From positions 33,122 through 97,121 of the forward strand of contig JBJXDY010000015.1 in the NCBI GenBank assembly GCA_046154965.1: a stretch of 64,000 bases of DNA, read 5' to 3'. The position numbers and the translations under genes are program-made. The notes under the pieces are model-generated. The model worked only from the letters and a program-made list of their open reading frames with translations, ran no database searches and was not told where the DNA came from. Shown here piece by piece: positions 34,190 through 43,300 of the stretch. How positions within the stretch are numbered: position 1 is the first letter of the stretch; the number at the start of each line of letters is the position of its first letter. This DNA is from DATKFM01 sp046154965 (GTDB lineage Bacteria; Pseudomonadota; Alphaproteobacteria; Dongiales; Dongiaceae).

Positions 34190-34966
34190 TCACCGTCCGC
34201 GAAACACGGGCCGCGACTTCGCCAGGAACGCATGGACGCCATTCCGGTAATCCTCGCTGCCGCAGATGGCATAGCCATCCCGCAGCTCCGCCACCGACAG
34301 CGGGCGCGGGTCGAACAGCCGGCGGACCGCCCGTTTGTGCCAGCGGTGGGAGAGCGGCGCGCCATCGGCGATCCGCCGTGCCGCCGCCAGTGTCTCCTCC
34401 GCCAGGCGATCGTCGGGTATCACACGGGTGACCAAGCCCTTTTCCCGCGCTTCCGCTGCATCGAACATGCGGCCCTCCAGCAAGATCTCCAGCGCCGTCG
34501 CCGCGCCCGTCAGTTCCGCCAGCGCCGCCAGCTCCGGATAGGGCAGGCCGATACCCATGCGCTGGATCGGGATGCCGAAGCGGCTGCCCGCCGCCGCCAG
34601 CCGGATATCGCAATGGATGGCGATCTCCAGCCCCGCGCCCGCACAGGCGCCGTGGACCTGCGCCAGCACCGGCACGGCACAGGCGCGGACGGCCTGCAGC
34701 GCATCGCCCATGATCCCGGCATAGGCTTCGGCCGCCGCCGGCGTGTGGCGCTCCGTGGCGAACTCCGTCAGATCGGCGCCGGCGCCGAAAGCCGCGCCAT
34801 TTCCCCTGATGACGACGCAGCGGATGCCGTCATCGGCGGCAATCTCGTCCATCACCGCCGACAGCCGCCGCCACATCGCCTTGTCCAGCGCGTTCAGTTT
34901 GTCGGGCCGGTTCAGCGCGACAAAGGCCAGATCCCCGTCGCGCGACAGCTCGATGACATCGGCCAT
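34190..34966 (-). CDS. Enoyl-CoA hydratase/isomerase (crotonase) family protein
   Basis: This 258-residue protein has the crotonase fold, with LNRPDKLNALDKAMW, the oxyanion-hole region GNGAAFGAGADL, and VHGACAGAGLEIAIHCD. In typical hydratases a PEI motif carries the first catalytic glutamate; here the aligned piece is FGIPIQRMGIG, so that glutamate is missing. The second one appears kept (ALEILLEG). It may act as an isomerase, a thioester hydrolase or another crotonase-type enzyme. It is alone and divergent from pyrE. Confidence 0.83.
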   Translation of the reverse strand: MADVIELSRDGDLAFVALNRPDKLNALDKAMWRRLSAVMDEIAADDGIRCVVIRGNGAAFGAGADLTEFATERHTPAAAEAYAGIMGDALQAVRACAVPVLAQVHGACAGAGLEIAIHCDIRLAAAGSRFGIPIQRMGIGLPYPELAALAELTGAATALEILLEGRMFDAAEAREKGLVTRVIPDDRLAEETLAAARRIADGAPLSHRWHKRAVRRLFDPRPLSVAELRDGYAICGSEDYRNGVHAFLAKSRPVFRGR

Positions 34967-35117
34967 GAGGCCACCTCCGAATCAGTGAACAGTCCTTAAA
35001 TCTAAGCGCGGATCGCCGATGCGTCATGAGCCGCCGCAGCGGCCATCGCCGCGAAAGCCGCATTGCGGCCCGCGCCGATTGCAGTTAGGTAGATCGCGAT
35101 TTTCCAGGGAGACTCCG

Positions 35118-35810
35118 TTGACCGCCGATTCGAGCTTCGCCGCCGATGCCGCCCGTACGACCGCGCGCATCCTGCTGGAAATCGCCGCTGTGCATTTCCG
35201 GCCGCAGCAGCCCTTCATCCTGACCTCCGGCCGCGCCAGTCCGGTCTACATCGACTGCCGCAAGATCATCTCCTTCCCCCGCGCACGGCGGAAGATCATC
35301 GAACTGGCGGTCGGGCTGATCGAGCGCGAGGTCGGCTTCGAATCGCTTGATGCCGTGGCCGGCGGCGAGACCGCAGGCATCCCCTTCGCCGCCTGGATCG
35401 CCGATCAGCTCGATCTGCCTATGCTGTACGTCCGCAAGAAGCCGAAGGGCTTCGGCCGCGGCGCGCAAATCGAGGGCGACATGAAAGCCGGCGCGCGCTG
35501 CCTGCTGGTGGAAGACCTGGCCACCGACGGCGGCAGCAAGGTGAATTTCGTCAACGCCATCCGCGACAGCGACGGCCAGATCGCCCATGCTTTCGTGGTG
35601 TTCCACTACGGCATCTTTCCGCAAAGCCTGGAGACCCTGGGCAAGCTCGGCGTCAAGCTCCATGGCCTCGCGACCTGGTGGGACATGCTGGAGGCGGCGA
35701 AGGCGACCGGCCTGCTCAGCGGGCCGGACGCCACGGAAGTCCGCTCTTTCCTGGAGAATCCCGAGGGCTGGTCGTCAGCCCATGGCGGCAAGGCGGCCGC
35801 GCAGGCTTAG
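35118..35810 (+). CDS. pyrE: Orotate phosphoribosyltransferase
   Basis: The 230-residue protein transfers orotate to PRPP in pyrimidine synthesis. FILTSGRASPVYIDCRKII is the typical N-terminal strand, GGETAGIPFAAWIA the substrate side, YVRKKPKGFGRG the mobile loop lysines, and CLLVEDLATDGGSKVNF the PRPP-binding motif. I chose the TTG at 35118: AGGGAG lies six bases before it, no ATG is nearby, and the family similarity begins here. Its stop overlaps the stop of the convergent membrane protein gene by four bases. Confidence 0.9.
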   Translation: MTADSSFAADAARTTARILLEIAAVHFRPQQPFILTSGRASPVYIDCRKIISFPRARRKIIELAVGLIEREVGFESLDAVAGGETAGIPFAAWIADQLDLPMLYVRKKPKGFGRGAQIEGDMKAGARCLLVEDLATDGGSKVNFVNAIRDSDGQIAHAFVVFHYGIFPQSLETLGKLGVKLHGLATWWDMLEAAKATGLLSGPDATEVRSFLENPEGWSSAHGGKAAAQA

Positions 35811-36430
35811 GCCGGAGATCGCCGCAGCAGCGCGGTTCCCAGCGCCGCGCCATAGCCGGCCTGCCAGCATCCATAGAGCAGCAGGAATCCCCGGCCCCAG
35901 GAACTGCTGTCCTCGATGGCGACATGGAGCAGCGCGCCCAGCGCCGTTCCCGCCGCGACCATCCACAGGCACGGCCCGATTTGCCGCGCAAACGGGAATA
36001 GCAGCAGCGTTAGACCCGTGAGGCAGGCCGCACCGATCAGGCCGGCCGCCATGCCCAGGAACACCGCGCTGTCGATGGCGTCAACCATGTTCGCGGCAAA
36101 ATTCGTGGCAATGAAATTCGAGACCGTTGACGCGGCGATGTAGGCCAAGGCCCGGCCGGGGTTCGCCAGGCCGAACCGCATAAGCGCAAGGGCCACGGCA
36201 TTGCCGAACACAAGGCCGGGAACGAGGGTGAGATGGCCGAAGGAGAGACCCCAGCCGGCAATCTCGGCATAGGCATCCAGTCCGATGAGCGATTCCCAGA
36301 CGAAGCTGATGACGAGCCAGACCAGGATCCCGGACGCAAGCCCGACGAGGCCCAGGATCACCACATTGCGAATCAGAGTCGAGGCTTTGACCGATGCCGA
36401 TGCAGGCGCTTCCACGATATCCCTTTCCAC
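35807..36430 (-). CDS. Membrane protein of unknown function
   Basis: This protein of about 207 residues has five or six hydrophobic segments (for example VVILGLVGLASGILVWLVIS, FGNAVALALMRFG, and FLGMAAGLIGAACLTGLTLL). No family is recognised. The open frame starts at 36508, but the extra residues come from a 16-bp tandem repeat and lack a start signal. The GTG at 36430 (VERDIVEAP) is a reasonable start, without a strong ribosome site. It is divergent from the binding-protein gene at 36538 and convergent with pyrE. Confidence 0.6.
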   Translation of the reverse strand: MERDIVEAPASASVKASTLIRNVVILGLVGLASGILVWLVISFVWESLIGLDAYAEIAGWGLSFGHLTLVPGLVFGNAVALALMRFGLANPGRALAYIAASTVSNFIATNFAANMVDAIDSAVFLGMAAGLIGAACLTGLTLLLFPFARQIGPCLWMVAAGTALGALLHVAIEDSSSWGRGFLLLYGCWQAGYGAALGTALLRRSPA

Positions 36431-36435
36431 CGCGA

Positions 36436-36474
36436 CGATGACCCACGGGAGCGATGACCCACGGGAGCGATGAC
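36436..36474. repeat. 16-bp tandem repeat in a divergent promoter region
   Basis: The unit CGATGACCCACGGGAG occurs twice in perfect tandem (36436-36451, 36452-36467) and then for seven more bases. It lies in the 107-base gap between two divergent genes, where repeated operator half-sites would be expected, though it could be a simple slippage duplication. Confidence 0.8.
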
Positions 36475-36537
36475 AAGGGACGCTCCCACGGATTACTCTC
36501 GGCGGCAAGAACGCACGGTCGGAAGGGTCTTGACGCG

Positions 36538-38298
36538 ATGGCGGGATGGCATGGCTGGCGAATCACCTTGGCCCGGAAGCGGCTGACGGCAATCCCATTC
36601 GCGCTGCTGCTGGCGATCGGCGCCGGCTTCTGGAGCCCGCCGGCCGCAGCCCGCGATCAACTAATCATCGGCGTCACCCAGTATCCGTCGACGCTCCATC
36701 CGAACATCGAATCGATGCTGGCCAAGAGCTATGTGCTGGGCTTCGCCATGCGGCCCTTCACCACCTATGACGAACGTTGGCAGCTTATCTGCATGCTCTG
36801 CACCGAGCTGCCGTCGATCGAGAAAGGCAGCGCCAAAGTCGAGGACATTCCGTCCGAAGCCCAGGTCGCCGTGGCCGAGCGTCCGATGTGCAAGACCATG
36901 GACCCGGCACTGCGCGGCAAGGGCATCGCTGTTACCTATACGATTCAGCCCAACGCCGCCTGGGGCGACGGCATACCCATCACCACCGACGATGTCCTGT
37001 TCACTTATGAGGTGGGCAGACATTCTCAGAGCGGCATCAGCAACGCCGAGCTCTACAAACGCATCCTGAAGATCGATGTGATCGACAGGAAGACCTTCAC
37101 GATGCATTTCGACCGCGTCGATTCGAACTATGCGGGCATCAACGACTTCCAGCTCGTGCCGGCGCATCTGGAGCGCGAGGCTTTCGCCGATCCCGCTGAA
37201 TACGCCAAGCGCAGCAAATATGTGACCGACCCGACCAATCCCGGACTCTGGTTCGGGCCCTATCGCGTGACGCAGGTGGAGTCGGGCGCCGACATCGTGC
37301 TGGAGGCCAATCCCACCTGGTGGGGCAAGGCGCCGCAGATCAAGCGCATCGTGATCAAGACGGTGGAGAACACCGCCGCACTGGAGGCCAATCTCTTGTC
37401 GGGCGCCATCGACTACATCTCCGGCGAGGCCGGCCTGACCATCGACCAGGCGATCGCCTTCGAGCAGCGCCATGGCAGCGAGTACAATATCATCTACAAG
37501 CCGGTGCTGTTCTACGAGCATCTGACGCCCAATCACGACAACCCCGTTCTCGGCGACAAGCGCATGCGGCAGGCGCTGCTCTATGCGCTCGATCGCGCGG
37601 CGATCACCCAGCAGCTGTTCGGCGGCCGGCAGGAAGTGGCGCTGACCAACGTCAGTCCGCTCGACTGGATCTTCACGCCGGAAGTGCGCCGATACGCCCA
37701 CGATCCCGCGCAGGCGGCGCAGTTGCTGGACGAGGCCGGCTGGAAGCTGGGCGAGGACGGCCTGCGCCACAATGCCGCCGGCGAGGCGCTGCAGTTCGAG
37801 CTGATGACCACGGCCGGCGACCGCACGCGGGAACTGGTGGAGCAGGTGCTGCAGAGCCAGTGGAGGGCCATCGGCGCCGATGTGCGGATCAAGAACGAGC
37901 CGGCGCGCGTCCTGTTCGGCCAGACCTTGAGCGAGCGCCAGTTCAGCGGGCTGGTGCTGTTCGCGTTCCTGAGTTCGCCGGAGAACGTGCCCTTCACCAC
38001 GCTGCATTCCACCATGATCCCCACGAAGGAGAATGGCGGCGCGGGACAGAACTATGGCGGCTTCAAGAATCCGGCCTTCGACGATTTGATCGATTGCCTG
38101 GAAGTCGAACCCAACCGCGGGAAGCAGGAGGCGATGTGGCATCAGCTGCAGCAGCTTTATGCCGAGGAACTGCCGGACCTGCCGCTCTATTTCCGCTCTC
38201 AGGCATTCATTCTGCCGAAATGGCTGTCGGGCGTGCGGCCGACCGGCCATCAATACGGATCGACCCTCTGGTCGGAGGATTGGGCGATCAATGAATAG
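36538..38298 (+). CDS. ABC transporter substrate-binding protein, peptide/nickel (family 5) type
   Basis: The 586-residue protein is a periplasmic solute-binding protein of the DppA/OppA family. It starts with a Sec signal (ARKRLTAIPFALLLAIGAGF, cleavage near PAAARDQ). Family features are GVTQYPSTLHPN, the ITTDDVLFTYEVG segment, GPYRVTQVESGADIVLEANP, and RMRQALLYALDRAAITQQLFG. The ATG at 36538 has GGAAGGG upstream, while the longer frame starts within the tandem repeat. Two permease genes follow, forming an importer for a peptide-like solute. Confidence 0.9.
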   Translation: MAGWHGWRITLARKRLTAIPFALLLAIGAGFWSPPAAARDQLIIGVTQYPSTLHPNIESMLAKSYVLGFAMRPFTTYDERWQLICMLCTELPSIEKGSAKVEDIPSEAQVAVAERPMCKTMDPALRGKGIAVTYTIQPNAAWGDGIPITTDDVLFTYEVGRHSQSGISNAELYKRILKIDVIDRKTFTMHFDRVDSNYAGINDFQLVPAHLEREAFADPAEYAKRSKYVTDPTNPGLWFGPYRVTQVESGADIVLEANPTWWGKAPQIKRIVIKTVENTAALEANLLSGAIDYISGEAGLTIDQAIAFEQRHGSEYNIIYKPVLFYEHLTPNHDNPVLGDKRMRQALLYALDRAAITQQLFGGRQEVALTNVSPLDWIFTPEVRRYAHDPAQAAQLLDEAGWKLGEDGLRHNAAGEALQFELMTTAGDRTRELVEQVLQSQWRAIGADVRIKNEPARVLFGQTLSERQFSGLVLFAFLSSPENVPFTTLHSTMIPTKENGGAGQNYGGFKNPAFDDLIDCLEVEPNRGKQEAMWHQLQQLYAEELPDLPLYFRSQAFILPKWLSGVRPTGHQYGSTLWSEDWAINE

Positions 38299-38343
38299 CC
38301 GTAAGATGGGCGCGTCCGCCGGCCAAGATCCAGCCTGCATCCG

Positions 38344-39297
38344 ATGCTGAGTTTCCTCACCCGGCGGTTGATCGAATCCGCTGCCGTCCTGCTGATCATG
38401 TCGTTCGTTGTCTATGGGCTGATGGGCCTCATGCCCGGCGATCCCATCGACTTGATGGTGAACTCGAACCCGAACCTGACTCCCGGCGATCTGGCGCGGC
38501 TGAAGGCGCTGTATGGCTTGGACCGGCCGTTGCTCGCGCGATACGCCGCATGGCTCGGCGCCGCGCTGCAGGGGGATTTCGGCTATTCGCGCCTGCATCT
38601 GGTGCCGGTGCTGGACGTGCTGGCGCCGCGTCTGGCCAACACGCTGGTGCTGATGGGCGCCAGCCTGGCCTGCGCCTTCGCCATCGCCCTGCCGGCCGGC
38701 GTGTTTGCCGCCGCCAAGCCCCATTCAGGCCGCGCCGGCATGATCAATCTCGCCGCCTTCGCCGGCATCTCCATGCCGCCTTTCTGGTTGGCGATCCTGC
38801 TGATCATCCTCTTCGCCGTGGAACTGCGGATATTGCCGGCGAGCGGCATGGCGACGAGCGGCGCGACTGGATTAGGCGACCGTCTATACTATCTGGTTCT
38901 ACCGGTCATGACCCTGACGCTGGCAACGGTGGGCGCGCAGCTTCGCTATGTGCGGGCGTCGATGATCGAGGCCTTGCGGCAGGACTATATCCGCACGGCC
39001 CGGGCCAAGGGCGTCGGCGGGCTGCAGCTCCTCTACGGCCATGCGCTGCGCAACGCGATGATACCCATCGTCACCATTCTGGCGCTGGATTTCGGCACGC
39101 TGTTCTCCGGCGCGCTGATCACCGAGACGATGTTCGCCTATCTGGGCATGGGCAAGACGATCTACGACGCCATCCTCGGCAGCGACTACAACCTGGCCAT
39201 GGTCGGGCTGCTGCTGGCGACGACGACCGTGCTGCTGGCGAACCTGGCGGCGGATCTCGCCTATGCCGCCCTCGATCCCCGGATCCGCCTGCAATGA
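38344..39297 (+). CDS. ABC transporter permease, DppB type
   Basis: This 317-residue protein has six membrane segments and the standard DppB layout: FLTRRLIESAAVLLIMSFVV at the start, LMPGDPIDLMVN, a first extracytoplasmic domain, and the EAA loop EALRQDYIRTARAKGVGG that contacts the ATPase. It follows the binding protein by 45 bases and overlaps the next permease by four (ATGA). Confidence 0.92.
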   Translation: MLSFLTRRLIESAAVLLIMSFVVYGLMGLMPGDPIDLMVNSNPNLTPGDLARLKALYGLDRPLLARYAAWLGAALQGDFGYSRLHLVPVLDVLAPRLANTLVLMGASLACAFAIALPAGVFAAAKPHSGRAGMINLAAFAGISMPPFWLAILLIILFAVELRILPASGMATSGATGLGDRLYYLVLPVMTLTLATVGAQLRYVRASMIEALRQDYIRTARAKGVGGLQLLYGHALRNAMIPIVTILALDFGTLFSGALITETMFAYLGMGKTIYDAILGSDYNLAMVGLLLATTTVLLANLAADLAYAALDPRIRLQ

Positions 39298-40244
39298 GCC
39301 CGCAGCCGCCCTCGACGATCGAGCTTGCCGCATCGGCGGCAAAGGCGGCCGGCCCGCGCTTCCACCGCAGCTTATGGCAGCGCCTGCTGGCGCGGCCGCA
39401 GACCGTTGCCAGCGCCGCTGTCCTCGCACTCATGTTGCTGCCGATCCTCTGCGGGCCGCTGATCGGCCGCCTGCTCGGCATCGATCCTGCCGCCGTCGAT
39501 CTGCTCGGCCGCTTCGCGCAGCCCTCCGCGGCGCATCCTCTGGGCACCGACGAGGCCGGGCGCGACTTGCTGCTGCGCCTGCTGGAGGGCGGCCGGGTTT
39601 CGCTGGCGATCGGCGTCACCATCGCCATCGGCGCCGCCGCCATCGGCACGGTGATCGGGCTGATCGCCGGCTATTTCGGCGGGAGGCTCGATTCATTCCT
39701 CATGCGCTTTACCGACGGCATCATCGCCCTGCCGCTGCTGCCGCTGCTGATCGTGCTGGCCGCGGTGGATCTGGAAAAGCTCGGTTTGCCCAGTACAATT
39801 GCCGAATCCTCAGCGGCGGATTTCTGGCGCATCGCCGTCATCATCTCGCTGGTCGGCTGGACCACCGTGGCGCGGCTGGTGCGCGGCGCCACTCTGTCGC
39901 TCAGGGAACGGGAATTCGTGCGCGCCGCGCAGGCGCTGGGCGCGCGCCCCTTGCGCATCATCCTGACCCACATCCTGCCGAACGTGACCGGGCCGATCGT
40001 GGTTGCGATGACGCTCACGGTCGGCGGGGCGATCCTGCTGGAGTCGGTGCTGAGTTTCCTCGGCCTCGGCATCCGGCCGCCGCTGGCGAGTTGGGGCGGC
40101 ATGCTGACCAATGCGCAGGAGATGATATGGTCCGCGCCGGCGCTGGCTGTTTGGCCCGGCGGCTGCATCTTCGTGACGGTGATCTGCTGCAACCTGCTGG
40201 GCGACGGGTTGCGCGACGCGCTGGATCCCCGCAGCGGGGTTTGA
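39294..40244 (+). CDS. ABC transporter permease, DppC type
   Basis: The 316-residue protein matches DppC/OppC permeases. HPLGTDEAGRDLLLRLLEGG is the family signature, and LREREFVRAAQALGARPLRI is the EAA loop. Six membrane segments are visible. The ATG at 39294 overlaps the upstream stop. No ATP-binding protein follows: the next gene is a convergent RTX protein, so the transporter must use ATPases coded elsewhere. Confidence 0.92.
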   Translation: MSPQPPSTIELAASAAKAAGPRFHRSLWQRLLARPQTVASAAVLALMLLPILCGPLIGRLLGIDPAAVDLLGRFAQPSAAHPLGTDEAGRDLLLRLLEGGRVSLAIGVTIAIGAAAIGTVIGLIAGYFGGRLDSFLMRFTDGIIALPLLPLLIVLAAVDLEKLGLPSTIAESSAADFWRIAVIISLVGWTTVARLVRGATLSLREREFVRAAQALGARPLRIILTHILPNVTGPIVVAMTLTVGGAILLESVLSFLGLGIRPPLASWGGMLTNAQEMIWSAPALAVWPGGCIFVTVICCNLLGDGLRDALDPRSGV

Positions 40245-40260
40245 AAGAGCCTAGAAACAA

Positions 40261-40296
40261 GAACGCCGTGCGCTGCAGATGCAGCAGACGGCGTTC
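40261..40296. terminator. Hairpin between convergent genes
   Basis: GAACGCCGT (40261-40269) pairs with ACGGCGTTC (40288-40296), with an inner CTGC/GCAG stem. It lies in the 65-base gap between the permease stop and the RTX gene stop and could serve both strands. No T-run is present. Confidence 0.45.
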
Positions 40297-40309
40297 GAAC
40301 GCGCCATCC

Positions 40310-43300
40310 CTAAACCGTGACGTCCAAGTTCCCGTTGGTGACCATATCCGTCAGCGACAGGCCGCTCACACCCGTGAGCACGACTGCGTTCTGGAACCCG
40401 TAGGTGGCGCCGCTGCCGTCGATGTCGACGCGTACCAGCGTATTGCCGTCGCCGGTGTCGATCACCTGCACGAAGTTCTGCAGTCCGCTGCCGGAATAGC
40501 CCACCAGCAGTTCCGCGATATCCAGCACGTCGCCGCCGGCGCCGACCTGGAAATCGCCGATGGTGTCGGTGGGGGAACCTGCGAGGTCGCCGTTCACATA
40601 CTCGAAGCGATCCGCGCCCATGCCGCCGCTCAGCAGATCGGCGCCCATGCCGCCGCGCAGCTTGTCGGCGCCCAGGCCGCCGGAGACCTGGTCGGAACCC
40701 AGGCCGCCGCGCAGGATGTCGTTGCCGGAGGACCCCGTCAGCGTGTCGTTGAAGCCGCCGCCGATCACTCCTTCGATATTGCTGTAGCTGTCGCTGCCGA
40801 GGCCTGCCGCGGCGAACACCGTCGCCGAGCCGCTTTGGACCAGGGTGAAATCGAGGGCTCCCGTCGCATCGGAGAAGTCGATGACATCCTGGCCGGCATT
40901 GCCGTTGATCACGTCGTTGCCCGCACCGCCGCGAATGAAATCGGCGGCAGCGCTGCCGTTCAGCGTGTCATTCGCGCCCGATCCGATCACGCCTTCGATG
41001 TTCGAGTAGGTGTCGATGCCCAGCCCGCCCGCCAGCGTGACGTTCGTAGCGGCTGCGCTTTGCACAAGGTTGAAGGCGATCGCGCCGGTAGCGTCGGAGA
41101 AATCGATCATGTCTTCGCTGCCGGCTCCGCCGTTGATGATGTCGTTGTTGGCGCCGCCGCCGATCGTATCGTTCCCCGCATCGCCGGTGAGGTTGTCATT
41201 GCCGCCGCCGCCGGCCAGCGCGTCGCCGCCGCCGCCGCCGGCCAGGGTGTCATTGCCGCTGTCGCCGAACAGCGCGTCCCGGCCCGCCGACCCCGTGACC
41301 TTGTCGCTGTTTGTGCGAACGTCGACAAAGGTTGAGGTCGACGAATCCGCGCCGCCGGTGCTGAGAGCCAGGTTGATAACATCGATGCCCGACCCCGTCG
41401 GGATCACGTTGATCGTCGAGGTTGCGGTCGCCGTCGCGGTGCCGTCGCTGATCGTGTAGGTGAAGTCAGATGATGTCGTCGGCATTGCCAGAGTCGGCGA
41501 CACCATCTGGATGCTGCCGTCCGCCAGCAGCGTCAAAACGACGCCATTCGACAAGGTCACCGGCGTGCCGGCAGCCGCGCCGTTGATGGCGGTGATCTGC
41601 AGCTGGCCGCCATCACGGTCGCTGTCATTCGCCAGCAGCCGCTCCGCGCCGAAGATCGTGCTGGCGGGGCTGGAGACGTACCAGATCTCGCCGTTCGCCG
41701 TGGGCCCATCATTGACGGGGTTCACGGTGACCGTGACCGTCGCGGTCGCCGTGCCGCCATGGCCGTCGCTGACCGAATAGGTGATGCGGTCGGTGCCGTA
41801 GAAATCGGCGTTCGGGAAATAGTCGATCGTGTTGTTGGCATTGACGACGACGGCGCCGTTGACGGCGGACGCTCCCGTGACGGTAAGCTGATCGCCGTCC
41901 ACGTCCATGTCGTTGGCGAGCACGGCGATACGCACCAGGCCATCTTCGTTGACCACCGCCGTGTCGCCGTTGGCAACCGGCTGATCGTTCACGGAATTGA
42001 CGGTGACCATGACGGTCGCCGTGTCGGTGCCGCCCTGGCCGTCGCTGACCGTATAGGTGATGATGTCGGCGCCATGGAAGTTCGCGACCGGCGCATAGTG
42101 CAGCGTGCCGTCGCCATTGATGGTCACGGTGCCGTTGGCCGCCGCCGCCTCGGTCACGCTCAGCGCATCGCCGTCGACGTCCGAGTCATTGGCGAGAACG
42201 TCGATGTTGAGTGCCGCGTCCTCGTTTGTGACGGCAAAGTCGGCGATTGCAACCGGCGGATCGTTCACGGGGTTGACCGTGATCGTGACTGTGGCAGTTG
42301 CCGTTCCGCCATTGCCGTCGCTGATCGTGTAGGTGACCGTGTCCGTGCCATTATAGTTGGCGTCCGGCATGTAGGTCAGCGTGTTGTTGCTGTTGACGAC
42401 GATCTGGCCGTGGCCGGCGGTCGCGCCGGTGAGGGTGAGCGTGTCGCCGTCCACGTCGCTGTCGTTGCCAAGGACGCCGAAGGTGATGCCGTTGTCCTCG
42501 TCGATGCTGACGGCATCGCTGCCGGCCGCCGGCAGGTCATTGACGCTGTTGACGGTGACGGCGGCGGTTGCCGTGGCGGTGCCGCCGTGACCGTCATTGA
42601 CCGTATAGGTGACGGTGTCCGCGCCGTTGTAGTTGGCCGATGGCGTATAGGTAAGGCTGCCATCGCCGTTGATCGTGACATTGCCGTGCAGGGCCGACGC
42701 GCCGGTGACGGATAGCGCATCGCCATCCACGTCGCCGTCGTTCGCCAGCACATTGATGGTGACCGGCGTGTCCTCATTGGTCACGGCCGCATCGTTGCCG
42801 GCTGTCGGCAAGTCGTTGACCGGGTTGACCGTGACCGTAACCGTCGCGGTCGAGTTGCCGCCCTTGCCGTCGCTGACGCTGTAGGTGATCGTATCCGAGC
42901 CGTTGTAGTTCGTGCCCGGCATGTAGTCGATCGTGCCGCTCTTGTTGACGATGACGGTGCCGTGCTCCGCCGAAGCGCCGGTGACCGTAAGCTTGTCGCC
43001 GTCGACGTCGCTGTCGTTGGCCAGGACGGCCATGCGCACCAGGCCGTCTTCGTTCACCGTCGCCGTATCGTTCTTGGCCACGGGGGCGTCGTTGACCGCA
43101 TTGATCGTGACTGCGACGGAAGCGCTAGACGTGCCGCCATGACCGTCGCTGATGCTGTAAGTGATCGTATCCGCGCCGTTGTAATTCGCCGCCGGCGTGT
43201 AGGTCAGCGTGCCGTCGCCATTGATCGTGACCGTGCCATGGGCCGCGGCGGCCTGGGTGACCGCGAGCGTGTCGCCATCCACATCGCCATCGTTGCCCAG

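Noticed and set aside
36661..38724. Minus-strand frame of 687 residues
   Set aside because: Antisense to the peptide-binding protein and the start of its permease gene; no family features.
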